DNA of 29,524 nucleotides from JBJXGE01 sp046154185 (GCA_046154185.1 JBJXGE010000087.1:1-29524); one strand, 5' to 3'; positions 1 through 7,563 are shown, counted from the stretch's first letter. Numbers and translations: made by a program. The notes: generated by a model not told the origin, from the sequence alone.

Positions 1-269
1 GCGCAAATACCACGATCGATAACCGGGCCACATCCGGTCGAAGAGCGCTTGCCACGCTTCGCCCGCGTCGGGTTCGATGATGGCTTCCAAACGGCGCTGT
101 TGTCTGCGCCAACTTCGCGAAATCTGGGTTGCTCGATCGCTAACTTTCCCCCGAGCTTGTGTTGCGTGCGAGCTGCGTGCCGTCCGCATCCGGACGCTTG
201 CGCGCATGCGTTTCGCCGCTGAGATGATGTCTTGCCTGGCTCCACGCACTCTGCGTGTGAAGCCACAAT
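1..269. other. Non-coding or undetermined left edge
   Basis: I see no supportable gene here. The only long open frame (77-376) runs out of phase through the start of the transposase at 270 and reads as low-complexity Arg/Ala/Ser sequence, as expected of a shadow frame in GC-rich DNA. The stretch could hold the 5' terminus of the IS91-type element, but I could not recognise its end. Confidence 0.4.
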
Positions 270-1781
270 ATGGTTCAAGCTCTCGGCCAACCGCGGTACC
301 TACCGCGCGCTCCGACGAACGCGCTCAAGCTCATCGTCGAGGACCATCTCGAGGATCTAAAGCTCGTTTACGATGAACGGTTCGCGCGGCGCTGCGGCCC
401 GCTCACGCCGCGGGTCCTCGATCTCTTCGCGCGTTTTCTGCGTTGTGGAGACCCTCACTTTGGCTTCATTCGGCTGCGATGTCCGGACTGCAAAGCCGAG
501 CGCTTGTTGCCGTTCTCATGCAAAGCGCGCGGGCTGTGCCCAAGCTGCGATAAGCGGCGCGCCACCGAGTGGGCCGCACGCATGGTCGAAGAGGTGTTGC
601 CGCCGGTGGCTTATGCGCCGTTGGTCTTCACAGTGCCGAAAATTATTCGGCCGGCGTTTCTTTTTGACCGCAGGCTTTACGGCGATCTGAGTCGTGTCGT
701 CTACCAGATCGTACAAAAACACCTTGCCGAGCGCTTCCCGCAGCTCGATCGGCCGCGCTCGGCGCTCGCGGTTTCGCCGCAGTCGTTCGGGAGTCTCTTG
801 AATTTTCACCCGCATGCCCATGCGCTCTCGGCGTGCGGCGTCTTTGATCGCGACGGCAATTTCCATGAGGACCTCGAGGTGGATTTCGCCAGTCTCGAGC
901 TGCCGTTTCGCGATGCGGTGTTGGGCATGCTTAAGCGGCGCGGAAAAATTGACGACGATCGCATCGCGCTCATCAAATCTTGGCCACACTCGGGTTTTCG
1001 CGTGCATGCCGAGCGTCTCATCGCGCCCGGCGATCAAGAGGGGCTAGAATCGATTCTCGAGTATTTCGAGCGGCCGCCGGTCTCGCTCAAAAATTTGACC
1101 TACCTGGACACCGGCATGGTGCACTATGCAGGTCGATTTCATCCGGGACTTGGCACCGACCATCAACTCGTCACCGGCCTCGAGTTTCTCGCACTCTTGG
1201 TGCCGCACATACAGCTCCGCTTCGAGGCGAAGATCCATCTCTATGGCGCGCTCTCGACCACACTGCGCAAACGCTGGGGCTGGATCGGCAAGCGACCGGC
1301 GGTTTCTTTGGCCATCTCTTCGGTTGAGCTCGCCGCGACTTCAACCATGACCCAGCATGGTCCGATACCAACAAACGGCCAATCGCCAGCGGTCGCCCCT
1401 GCTAACCCAAGCACTCAATCTGGCGTGCGGCGGGTCGACCGCGAGCCCGAGTCCGACTTCGTGCGTGTGCGCCGGCGCAGTTGGGCAGAGCTCATTCGCC
1501 GAGTTTGGTTGGTGGATCCGGAACTCTGTCACCGGTGCGGCGGAACCATGAAGGTCATCGCCTCGTACGCCTCGCCGGCACAAGACTCGGTCATTCGCGC
1601 AATACTCGTGGCGCGCAAGGAATGGGATCCCCCGTGGCTCCGCGCACGCGCTCCTCCCGCGAACGGTGACAGCGCCACGCGGCCCGCACGCGATAACGAC
1701 TCCTCGCGCATCGACTACGACCTCATGCCTGAGTTCTTCGCAGGCTACGTCGATACCGAATTTCCCCCCGGCGACGACTGA
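270..1781 (+). CDS. IS91-family HUH transposase
   Basis: A 503-residue transposase of the IS91/IS801/IS1294 type, which moves single-stranded DNA by a rolling-circle-like mechanism. The N-terminal zinc-binding region is clear: Cys71/Cys74 in CPDC, then Cys84, Cys90 and Cys93 in the segment LCPSCDKRR. The family's 'FTVPK..RP.FLF.RRL' block follows at about 120-137. The metal-binding HUH motif is FHPHAHAL, with His182 and His184. Tyr265, in EYFERPP, is the likely nucleophile because it sits where the family has its conserved Y..RPP block. A second Cys pair, Cys420 and Cys423, lies near the C terminus. The length is near full and there is no internal stop, so it may be functional. ATG 270 gives an N terminus that matches the family pattern (VYDERFARR at about 33-41). 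The element's ori and ter ends were not located. The next gene starts about 600 bp downstream. Confidence 0.9.
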   Translation: MVQALGQPRYLPRAPTNALKLIVEDHLEDLKLVYDERFARRCGPLTPRVLDLFARFLRCGDPHFGFIRLRCPDCKAERLLPFSCKARGLCPSCDKRRATEWAARMVEEVLPPVAYAPLVFTVPKIIRPAFLFDRRLYGDLSRVVYQIVQKHLAERFPQLDRPRSALAVSPQSFGSLLNFHPHAHALSACGVFDRDGNFHEDLEVDFASLELPFRDAVLGMLKRRGKIDDDRIALIKSWPHSGFRVHAERLIAPGDQEGLESILEYFERPPVSLKNLTYLDTGMVHYAGRFHPGLGTDHQLVTGLEFLALLVPHIQLRFEAKIHLYGALSTTLRKRWGWIGKRPAVSLAISSVELAATSTMTQHGPIPTNGQSPAVAPANPSTQSGVRRVDREPESDFVRVRRRSWAELIRRVWLVDPELCHRCGGTMKVIASYASPAQDSVIRAILVARKEWDPPWLRARAPPANGDSATRPARDNDSSRIDYDLMPEFFAGYVDTEFPPGDD

Positions 1782-2186
1782 CCACTCGGGCCGCTGGTAC
1801 CTTCGACCACTACGTCTGAAATGCGCAACTCGACCGCGAGCACGGACAATCCCTTGCCTCGATCTCGCCGCGCTTCGACATCGGGCACCGCTTCAAGCTG
1901 ACTGGACTTAGCGCTCAACGCTTCGCCAAGACACTGCATCCGCCCGGTCTCGAATACCACCCTCTCGTGGCCGGCGGATCCACGCCACCAGCATCTGTCT
2001 TGCAACGCACCCTCCCACGCTTTGAACTCACACGTTTCTCGATCAACACGGCTGGACCGTCAACACTCCACCACCGCCAACTCTTGACGCTGATTGGGGC
2101 TTTGCCGAGACTGCTTACCGGAGAGACAAATGGCGACGAGAAAACGGTGCACACTTGGGGTGTGCCTGGAGGTTCAATTTCCGACC
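1782..2186. other. Intergenic stretch after the IS91-type transposase
   Basis: About 400 bp without a convincing gene. An open frame at 1967-2242 exists but has no recognisable motif, no good ribosome-binding site and atypical composition. The region may include the 3' (ori) end of the IS91-type element, which in this family carries a subterminal hairpin. The hairpin at 2187-2216 is one candidate for it. Confidence 0.4.
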
Positions 2187-2216
2187 TAGTAGGTAGTGGC
2201 CGAAGGCCACCTATTA
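2187..2216 (+). other. Bulged 12-bp hairpin upstream of the HxH/HNH cassette
   Basis: TAGTAG (2187-2192) pairs with CTATTA (2211-2216), allowing one G-T pair. GTGGCC (2196-2201) pairs with GGCCAC (2205-2210) around a GAA loop. A three-base GTA bulge (2193-2195) separates the two stems. GTAG occurs twice at the foot of the stem (2189-2192 and 2193-2196). A hairpin with GTAG at its foot recalls REP sequences, but here the match is to shape only. It has no T-tract, so it is not a typical terminator. It could equally be the ori-end hairpin of the IS91-type element. Confidence 0.55.
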
Positions 2217-2344
2217 GGGAAGCGACGGCATGCGCGGCCTGAGCGCAGAGAAAAGCTCCGCGGCAAAGTGCATGGCTGGTGTCGTGGGTGCGGGAAGGTT
2301 TTTTGAAAGGGAAATGGGAATCCACTTTTCCGCACCTTTGTGGC

Positions 2345-2372
2345 GGAACTCCAGAGGTTCTCGAGGAGTTCC
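2345..2372 (+). promoter_or_regulatory. Leader hairpin before the HxH protein gene
   Basis: GGAACTCC (2345-2352) is the exact inverted repeat of GGAGTTCC (2365-2372). Inside the loop GAG/CTC (2354-2356 with 2360-2362) can pair as well. It ends eight bases before the ribosome-binding site GGTGAG (2381-2386) of the gene at 2390. It could therefore be an RNA leader structure or a protein-binding palindrome. No function is known. Confidence 0.4.
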
Positions 2373-2389
2373 ACGAGGACGGTGAGGTC

Positions 2390-3130
2390 ATGGCTATGAG
2401 ATATCGGTACGAGGTGCGAGCGGTTGCGGGGTTTGTCCAGCAGATTGCGACCTGCTACTTGCGGCATGGCTATCGCTACTGGGTGGCGGGAACGATTCCT
2501 GAAGGGAAAGACCCGTACGAGGTCGACCGCAAAATTTTGCAAAAGTACGGGATTGTGGTCTCGAAGGAAGAGCGAGCTCGGCGCAAACGAAACGGCGTTT
2601 CCAATATTCAGTACCTGCGGCACGAGCGATTTTTCGTGCTGCTCGCGACCCGCGGCCGCCACGAGTTTTTTAAGGTTGAGCACGCGAAAAGTTTCGAGCA
2701 CCACTGTCTTCGCTACGGCGGCTACACGATATCGGTGCGTCGCGGAGCCGTGGACGGCCGCATGCACGCGCACGTCGCGATTGACGAGCTTGAGTATCGA
2801 GCGCTTAAGCGCTTCATGGCCGAGACCGCGGCGCTCAAATGGAGCGAGGATATGCTACGCGACCTGTTTTGGAGCAGCCCCTATTTGCCGTACGCGCCGG
2901 TGCGTCGGCAAATGTTCGCAGTGCTTCGAGCCGTGAATCGGGCGCGAAAGAGCGCGGGGCTCGCGGCGATTTCAAAAGACTGCGTGCGAATCAAGCGTCC
3001 GGTCGTGAAAGCCTATGTCGAAGAACGTACCGAAAACAGGGAGGAGAAGAACCATGAGAGGACGAGCGAGAAGAGAGCGGAACTATTCGAGTCTGCTTCA
3101 GAATCCGCGCTGGCAAAAGCAGCGGCTTGA
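2390..3130 (+). CDS. Unknown-family protein with an HxH motif (possible HUH-like nuclease)
   Basis: A 246-residue basic protein of no family I can name with confidence. I chose ATG 2390 because GGTGAG sits just before it; the frame extends further upstream but without a good start site. Visible blocks: an N-terminal segment ending in WVAGTIPEGKDP (31-42), KEERARRKR (59-67), RFFVLLATRGRHEFF (80-94), RMHAHVAID (124-132), and YLPYAPVRRQMFAVLRAVNR (165-184). The order 'hydrophobic strand ending in T, then HxH (His126, His128), then a conserved Tyr-containing helix' resembles HUH endonucleases of the Rep/REP-transposase type. This is a resemblance of motif order, not an identified match. I have an unverified recollection of similar multicopy hypothetical genes in planctomycetes. 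The C-terminal 30 residues are charged and overlap the HNH gene by 77 nt. The hairpins at 2187 and 2345 lie just upstream. Confidence 0.7.
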   Translation: MAMRYRYEVRAVAGFVQQIATCYLRHGYRYWVAGTIPEGKDPYEVDRKILQKYGIVVSKEERARRKRNGVSNIQYLRHERFFVLLATRGRHEFFKVEHAKSFEHHCLRYGGYTISVRRGAVDGRMHAHVAIDELEYRALKRFMAETAALKWSEDMLRDLFWSSPYLPYAPVRRQMFAVLRAVNRARKSAGLAAISKDCVRIKRPVVKAYVEERTENREEKNHERTSEKRAELFESASESALAKAAA

Positions 3131-3476
3131 GGTTCTCGAGCGCGACGGGTGGCGGTGTTCTTGGTGCGGTGACGGCGAGCACGAGCTCCAAGTGCACCAC
3201 GGGTATTACGGCCGCGAGCGAGTAGCTCCGGCTCAAGGTGGGCCTAAGCAGCGCCGAGCGCCTTGGGAGCACCCGCGCGAGACGCTGTTTTCGCTTTGCG
3301 ATACGTGCCATGAGCGCGCGGAGAAGGCGCGAGCGGCGCTGTATTTTGAAGTTGGTCGCATTCACCCGCGGTACCATTGGGAGGTGCGACGGGTCTTGAA
3401 GGAAATCCAAGAGCTGATTGCGCGCGAGCCCGCGGCGCTCGAAGATATCTCGGCTGTGAAGTCGGAGTCGGAGTGA
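3054..3476 (+). CDS. HNH endonuclease
   Basis: A 140-residue protein of the small HNH nuclease type. The zinc-knuckle and active-site pattern is complete: Cys35-x2-Cys38 (CSWCG), the catalytic pair His48-His49 (VHHGYYG), PWEHP (70-74), then Cys82-x2-Cys85-His86 (LCDTCHERA). The start at ATG 3054 is supported by GGGAGGAG eight bases upstream; the longer frame begins inside the preceding gene. The first 77 nt overlap the 3' end of the HxH-protein gene in another frame, and a 57-codon ORF begins four bases after the stop, so the three look co-transcribed and coupled. HNH proteins of this size occur in homing elements, phages and restriction systems; which role applies here cannot be told from sequence. 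Confidence 0.88.
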   Translation: MRGRARRERNYSSLLQNPRWQKQRLEVLERDGWRCSWCGDGEHELQVHHGYYGRERVAPAQGGPKQRRAPWEHPRETLFSLCDTCHERAEKARAALYFEVGRIHPRYHWEVRRVLKEIQELIAREPAALEDISAVKSESE

Positions 3477-3480
3477 CGAC

Positions 3481-3654
3481 ATGCAACCAGCGCTTGATAC
3501 GGGAAAACTTGTGCTCGGCGACTACGGGATTTTGTGCAGTCGCGGGCTTCTCGCAGAGCATGATGTGGTCGAACTTCCCGGCAACGCGCAAAGTGGCTCA
3601 CGTGAGGTCGATGTCGACGGCGAGATTCAGTTTGCGGAGCAGATCCCACGCTGA
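3481..3654 (+). CDS. Small acidic protein, third gene of the HNH cassette
   Basis: A 57-codon ORF starting MQPALDTGKLVLGDYGILCS and ending in TGA at 3652-3654. GGAG lies eight bases before its ATG, inside the end of the HNH gene, whose stop is four bases upstream. That spacing is typical of a translationally coupled operon member. The product is acidic (several Asp/Glu, DVDGEIQFAEQ near the end), in contrast to the two basic proteins before it. I do not recognise a family. Position suggests it belongs to the cassette; it could also be a chance ORF. Confidence 0.5.
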   Translation: MQPALDTGKLVLGDYGILCSRGLLAEHDVVELPGNAQSGSREVDVDGEIQFAEQIPR

Positions 3655-3812
3655 TCAGTCGGGGTATACACGCGTTCGTAATGGCATGCGGCGAGATATT
3701 TTGCGCCTGGCTTTGGGGCTTCTTGCGTTTGCGACTTAACCCAACTTGAACACCTGAACGGCTAGACCGGTTCAAATCGGCGTTTTGCGTCGATCTAGCA
3801 AAAGAGTCATCA

Positions 3813-4452
3813 CTACATTTGCGATTCGGCGGCGGCGCACCGCAGGCGTTCGGGTAACCGCAAGCCCAGTCGATCGAGCAGGGCAGCCTGGTCCTTGTCT
3901 GGCCTGACGACGCAGCGGATTCGCATCTCCTTTCCGTCGGTGAGAGGGAGAAACACATCGACGCACGGGATCTTCGCAAGTTCAGTCAGCAGGGTGCGCG
4001 GACTGTTCCCGAGCCCGGCACGCGATTGCCAACCTTCGAGCGTCTTCCAGAGTGCGTACGCCAGGAAGCACACCAAGATGTGCGCCTCTACGCGTTCGTC
4101 GCGGTGGTGCCAGATCGGTCGAATTCTGAGATCAGATTTCTGGATTCGAAACGCCGCCTCGACGTCGGTCAACTGGATGTAAGTTCGCCAGAGTTCTTCG
4201 GGACTCCAGTCAGTTACGTTTGATCTGAGCACATAGGCGCCTTCACTTTCGCTCGCCCATTCGGCCCATGCGGTTTGTTCTTTCCAAGAGAGGCGCAATC
4301 GCGATGGGCGACTCGGATCGTCTTTGAGTTGCACCTCGAATTTTCCGGCGGCACGACTGTTACGTTCCAGCAGTCGTCCGATCTGACGCTCAATCGGTCC
4401 ACGGTCCAGACTTCGCTTGGCATGCTGTAGACGACGTTCGAGCTTCGGAACC
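3813..4452 (-). pseudogene. IS1634-type transposase, C-terminal remnant
   Basis: The 3' part of a DDE transposase of the IS1634 group, open from the IS3 boundary at 4452 to a stop at 3813. It reads LERRLQHAKRSL, GRLLERNSRAAGKFEV, YVLRSNVTDWSPEELWRTYI, then TDVEAAFRIQKSDLRIRPIW and AHILVCFLAYALWKTLE. These blocks match the end of this family, and the Glu of EAAFRIQKSDL is its expected catalytic Glu. The catalytic Asp residues and the N-terminal half are missing: the frame is cut exactly at the IS3 terminal repeat, and the missing half does not reappear beyond the IS3 element at 6185. It is therefore a dead fragment. The 158 bp below 3813 contain no gene and probably include the old IS end; I could not pair its terminal repeat because the other end is gone. 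Confidence 0.88.
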
Positions 4453-4476
4453 TGTCAACGAAAGTGAGACACCTCG
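4453..4476 (+). repeat. IS3-family right terminal inverted repeat
   Basis: Begins TGTCAAC and contains AGTGAGACA. It pairs with 6161-6184 at 18 of 24 positions. It lies 10 bp beyond the orfB stop codon and abuts the truncated IS1634-type transposase. Confidence 0.85.
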
Positions 4477-4485
4477 TTGGTTAAT

Positions 4486-5661
4486 TTAGTGTACAGCGAC
4501 GACGGTCGCCGCACGCGCGTTGGGTGCTCCCTTCTCGTTCTTAAGGGGCCAAGAATTTGAATCCTCGTAATCCAGGTCGACCGCATCGGATGGTTTGGCA
4601 AAAAATGGGCGGTTCGCGAGCCCATATTTCGCGGTGATGGCGGATGCGTCAGTTAACGACTCGTCATCTGCTGCGTCCGTTGGCTTGCTCGGAGGATTGA
4701 TCCACACCGCAGACGGCAGAGCCCGGGGTCGAGGCCTGCCGTTCACGAATCGTTCGGGATGCAGCGAGTAGGCTGCACGGAGCGTGTCACCGCGACGGGC
4801 AGAGACTGCGGCGGCCTGACCCGAGTGCACTTGAGCCGGTGTCATCATGGCGATGCCCGCATGCCGGTGATCGTAGTTGTACCAGTGAAAGAACGGGGCG
4901 AGGTGACCTCGGGAGTCCAGGACGCTTCCGAAGCGTCCTGGAAAAGTCGGATGGTACTTGAGGGTCTTGAAGTGACTCTCGGAAAACGGATTGTCGTTCG
5001 ACGTATGCGGCCGGCTGAACGATTTCTCGATGGCAAGATCCGCGAGCAGTTGCGCGAGCGACTTGGATCTCATCGGCGCGCCGCGGTCGGCATGAATCGT
5101 GAGTTGGTTCGCGGAGATGCCCTCACGATCGGCAGTTTCTTCGATGAGTCGGCGAGCCAGGTAGGCGCTCTCAGATTCGGCGACCAACCAGCCGACGACG
5201 TAGCGGCTGAAGATGTCGAGCAACACGTAGAGGTAAAAGTAGCACCACTTCGCGGGGCCACGCAGCTTGGTGATGTCCCAAGACCAGACCTGATTGGGTC
5301 CTGTTGCCAACAACTCAGGCTTCTCGTACGACGGATGCCTCAGCTGATCGCGTCGCTCGCGAATTTCACCGGTCGCCGCGAGGATCCGGTACATGCTTCG
5401 TTCCGAGCACAGGTATTGGCCTTCGTCAAGCAGCGTCGCGTACACCTCTGCAGGAGCTCGGTCAACGAAGCGCTCCGAATGAAGCAGATCCAAAACGTGC
5501 TGCCGCTCTTCGACACGCAGCGCCCGGGGCACGTAGCGCCGTGCTTGCTCGCAAGACTTTGGGAGTGCAGCGCGTCGGTAGACTGTTGCTCGAGACACGC
5601 CCAGCGTGCGACATGCCGCAGCACAGCCCACATGGCTCGAAAGCTCTCGGGCTGCGCTCAT
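4486..5661 (-). CDS. IS3-family transposase OrfB (DDE integrase core)
   Basis: A 391-residue transposase catalytic subunit. The retroviral-integrase-type core (rve) is intact: Asp129 in WSWDITKL, Asp192 in IHADRGAPM and Glu228 in NPFSESHFKTLKYHP, giving the D,D(35)E spacing of the family. The N-terminal 110 residues hold a helix-turn-helix region (GVSRATVYRR, 21-30) and the 'YRIL' segment before the catalytic core. About 90 residues at the C terminus, beyond the rve core, are acidic and longer than in most IS3 OrfB proteins. Its ATG overlaps the orfA stop as ATGA (5661-5658). Expression is thus likely by translational coupling rather than by the -1 frameshift common in this family. No inactivating mutation is seen. 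Confidence 0.93.
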   Translation of the reverse strand: MSAARELSSHVGCAAACRTLGVSRATVYRRAALPKSCEQARRYVPRALRVEERQHVLDLLHSERFVDRAPAEVYATLLDEGQYLCSERSMYRILAATGEIRERRDQLRHPSYEKPELLATGPNQVWSWDITKLRGPAKWCYFYLYVLLDIFSRYVVGWLVAESESAYLARRLIEETADREGISANQLTIHADRGAPMRSKSLAQLLADLAIEKSFSRPHTSNDNPFSESHFKTLKYHPTFPGRFGSVLDSRGHLAPFFHWYNYDHRHAGIAMMTPAQVHSGQAAAVSARRGDTLRAAYSLHPERFVNGRPRPRALPSAVWINPPSKPTDAADDESLTDASAITAKYGLANRPFFAKPSDAVDLDYEDSNSWPLKNEKGAPNARAATVVAVH

Positions 5662-6119
5662 TCGTCGTTCCCTTCGAGCTCCGGCGGTGTTCCCAGGGAG
5701 ATCCCCAGCAGCTCCGAGAGTTTTTTTTGGAAATCGATGATGATCTCTGCCTTCTTCAGGTCCGCTCGCAGCCGATCCACCTCCCGCTGCAGTCGCTTGT
5801 TCTCTTTCGTTGACGAGTCATTCTTCGGCTTTGCGCCTCGCTTGCGCTCCTTCAGCATTTTGTCTCGGCGAAGTTTGCGCCACGCACTCAGGTGCGAGCC
5901 GTACAATCCTTCTCGCCGCAACAGCGCCCCGATCGCACCCGAATCTCGGCACGCGTCAGCTTCCTCGAGGACTCGAAGTTTGTACTCCTTCGACAGCCGA
6001 CGGCGCTTCGCAATCGCGACAACTTCCGTACTTGGGTTCGAGCTGCCGCTCGGCCCTCCGCTACGCTCCGGGCCTCCCGGCAGCTCGACGTTCTCCCGCT
6101 TCCCTTGGATCTCTCCCAT
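5658..6119 (-). CDS. IS3-family OrfA (HTH DNA-binding subunit)
   Basis: A 153-residue protein. The helix-turn-helix domain spans about residues 38-85 (RRRLSKEYKLRVLEEADAC then GALLRREGLYGSHLSAWRK), as in transposase_8 domains that bind the terminal repeats. A coiled coil or leucine zipper follows at about 100-135 (KENKRLQREVDRLRADLKKA), used in this family for OrfA/OrfB contacts. The N-terminal 35 residues are Gly/Ser/Pro-rich and probably disordered. ATG 6119 lies 42 bp inside the left terminal repeat. The stop codon TGA is embedded in the ATGA overlap with orfB. Confidence 0.9.
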   Translation of the reverse strand: MGEIQGKRENVELPGGPERSGGPSGSSNPSTEVVAIAKRRRLSKEYKLRVLEEADACRDSGAIGALLRREGLYGSHLSAWRKLRRDKMLKERKRGAKPKNDSSTKENKRLQREVDRLRADLKKAEIIIDFQKKLSELLGISLGTPPELEGNDE

Positions 6120-6160
6120 CGCTGAATCCCTCCCCGCCCCCTACACTAATCCCGAGTCGG

Positions 6161-6184
6161 GGAGATGTCTCACTCATGTTGGCA
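6161..6184 (-). repeat. IS3-family left terminal inverted repeat
   Basis: Read on the minus strand it begins TGCCAAC and contains AGTGAGACA, matching 4453-4476 at 18 of 24 positions. On the plus strand it supplies the ATG at 6165 that opens the truncated membrane/TPR gene. Confidence 0.85.
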
Positions 6185-7445
6185 GAGAGGGGTCGCCGCA
6201 GTAAGGGGCGCGCGCTTCGGGATGGCATGCGCCGGCGCGCTAATATGTTTCGGCTTGGCGCTGCTCACCAAGGAAACCGCCTACCCGTGGCCGCTTCTCG
6301 CGTTGTGCGCCGCGACTTTGAGGCTTGGCGGCACCTCGACTCGCGAGGCGCAGCGGCGCGTCCGCGTGCTTTGCGCATTGTCCATGGCGCAAGTGCTCGC
6401 GCTCTGCGCCTGGCGCTTCAGTCAAGGATCGCTGGGAGGATACGCATCCCCACTGGGAATATTTGATCGCTGCGCGAGTTTTGCGATCGTCTACCTCGAG
6501 TACTTGTGGCAGACGGTGTCCACTTCGCCGCTTTTCATCGGTGATACGGCGCTGCGCTTTAGCGCGCTCACGCCGTCCGAGCAAGCCGGCGGCCTGACGG
6601 CGGCCATCGCCCTGATGTCGGCACACGCGTATGTCTTCGTACGCTACCCACGACTACGCGTCGCCTGGCTCGCGTTCGCGTTTGCGTTATTGCCGGTCGC
6701 GCAGATCGTACCGATCCCGCATTTTCGTGCTGACCGGTTCCTGTACTTGCCACTCCTGCCATTGATGTGGATCGGAGTCAGCACGTTTGAGCGTCACATG
6801 CGCCCCGAGGAGTCCACTCTGCGGCGATACGCGTCGATCGCGGTTGGACTCGCGTTGGTCGTGGGGTTCGCGGCGCGCATCGAGTTGCGCTTACCGGCCT
6901 TTCGCGACGACCGCACGCTCTTCAGCCGCGAGCTGCTGACCCAGCCCGAGTATAAGGAAGGATTGTCCTTTCTGGCGCTTGCCGCGCAACGCGCCGGAGA
7001 TCTGCCGCAAGCGGCCGCGTACTACCGACGCTGCATGCGCCCCGACCCCCGGCACGTGTCCTATGTGGACTCGAGCCAGCTCCATGTGAACTTCACATCT
7101 CTCTTGTTGAAAATGCGAAGGTCGCAAGAAGCCTACGACGCGGCGCGATCCGGCCTGGCGCAGCCGATACGTGCGGAAGTATTGCCGCACCTCAAATACA
7201 ATCTTGGCGTCGCGGCTTATCAGCTCGAGCGTTTTCCGGAGGCTGTCGAGTTGTTTTGCGAGTACCGCGCAGTCGACCCGTCGGATGTGCACAACTTGTA
7301 TCTTCTCGGTTACTCGGCGATGCGGTCTGCGAAATTTCCGCTCGCACAAGAAGCGTTCGAATCATACTTGCGCATTTGCAAAGACGCGCCGGACCGCACG
7401 GAAGTACTGGAATGGCTGGCAGCCATTCGCCGATTGCCGAAATAG
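6165..7445 (+). CDS. 5'-truncated polytopic membrane protein with TPR repeats
   Basis: The open frame encodes 426 residues, but its first seven codons come from the IS3 terminal repeat. The native part starts at about 6185; an internal ATG at 6222 is an alternative start. The retained portion has the end of a transmembrane domain: FGLALLTKETAYPWPLLALC, then about five further hydrophobic segments including HFRADRFLYLPLLPLMWIG. After residue about 260 come TPR-like helices (AAQRAGDLPQAAAYYRRC, NLGVAAYQLERFPEAVELF, LLGYSAMRSAKFPLAQEAFE). 'LLxKETA...PLL' and 'ADRFLYLP' are mid-protein motifs of TMTC-like (DUF1736 plus TPR) membrane proteins, thought to act as glycosyltransferases. The N-terminal helices and the loop carrying the acidic catalytic residues of that fold are therefore missing, and the product is probably inactive. 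It ends 118 bp from the convergent operon on the other strand. Confidence 0.8.
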   Translation: MSHSCWQRGVAAVRGARFGMACAGALICFGLALLTKETAYPWPLLALCAATLRLGGTSTREAQRRVRVLCALSMAQVLALCAWRFSQGSLGGYASPLGIFDRCASFAIVYLEYLWQTVSTSPLFIGDTALRFSALTPSEQAGGLTAAIALMSAHAYVFVRYPRLRVAWLAFAFALLPVAQIVPIPHFRADRFLYLPLLPLMWIGVSTFERHMRPEESTLRRYASIAVGLALVVGFAARIELRLPAFRDDRTLFSRELLTQPEYKEGLSFLALAAQRAGDLPQAAAYYRRCMRPDPRHVSYVDSSQLHVNFTSLLLKMRRSQEAYDAARSGLAQPIRAEVLPHLKYNLGVAAYQLERFPEAVELFCEYRAVDPSDVHNLYLLGYSAMRSAKFPLAQEAFESYLRICKDAPDRTEVLEWLAAIRRLPK

Positions 7446-7512
7446 TGAGCGCGGCATCGTGGCGACAGGCCCAGCGTGCGAATCGGCGACAACGCAGATC
7501 GAAATCGAGTCG

Positions 7513-7542
7513 GAGAGCGATGCCGCAGCCAGCATCGCTCTC
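7513..7542. terminator. Perfect 11-bp hairpin between convergent genes
   Basis: GAGAGCGATGC (7513-7523) pairs exactly with GCATCGCTCTC (7532-7542) around an 8-base loop. It lies in the 118-bp gap between two converging genes, where a shared terminator is expected. There is no T-tract on either strand, so it is not a classical intrinsic terminator. Confidence 0.55.
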
Positions 7543-7563
7543 GCTTCGTGGCGTCGATGCTCC

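Larger units (their letters stand above)
4453..6184 (-). mobile_element. Complete IS3-family insertion sequence
   Basis: A 1732-bp element with orfA and orfB on the minus strand. Its ends are imperfect 24-bp inverted repeats, 4453-4476 and 6161-6184, which agree at 18 of 24 positions and share the core AGTGAGACA. The outer bases read TG...CA, as in the IS3 family. Flanking bases differ (ACC before 4453, GAG after 6184), so no target duplication is visible. Together with the truncated, unrelated genes on each side, this points to an IS-mediated deletion or recombination after insertion. Confidence 0.9.

Noticed and set aside
1967..2242. A 91-codon ORF after the IS91-type transposase
   Set aside because: No motif, no good ribosome-binding site, and it runs through the hairpin at 2187-2216.
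4759..6204. A 481-codon plus-strand ORF
   Set aside because: It is antisense to the IS3 orfA/orfB pair, has no known motif, and is Arg/Ser-rich as expected for a shadow of GC-rich coding sequence.
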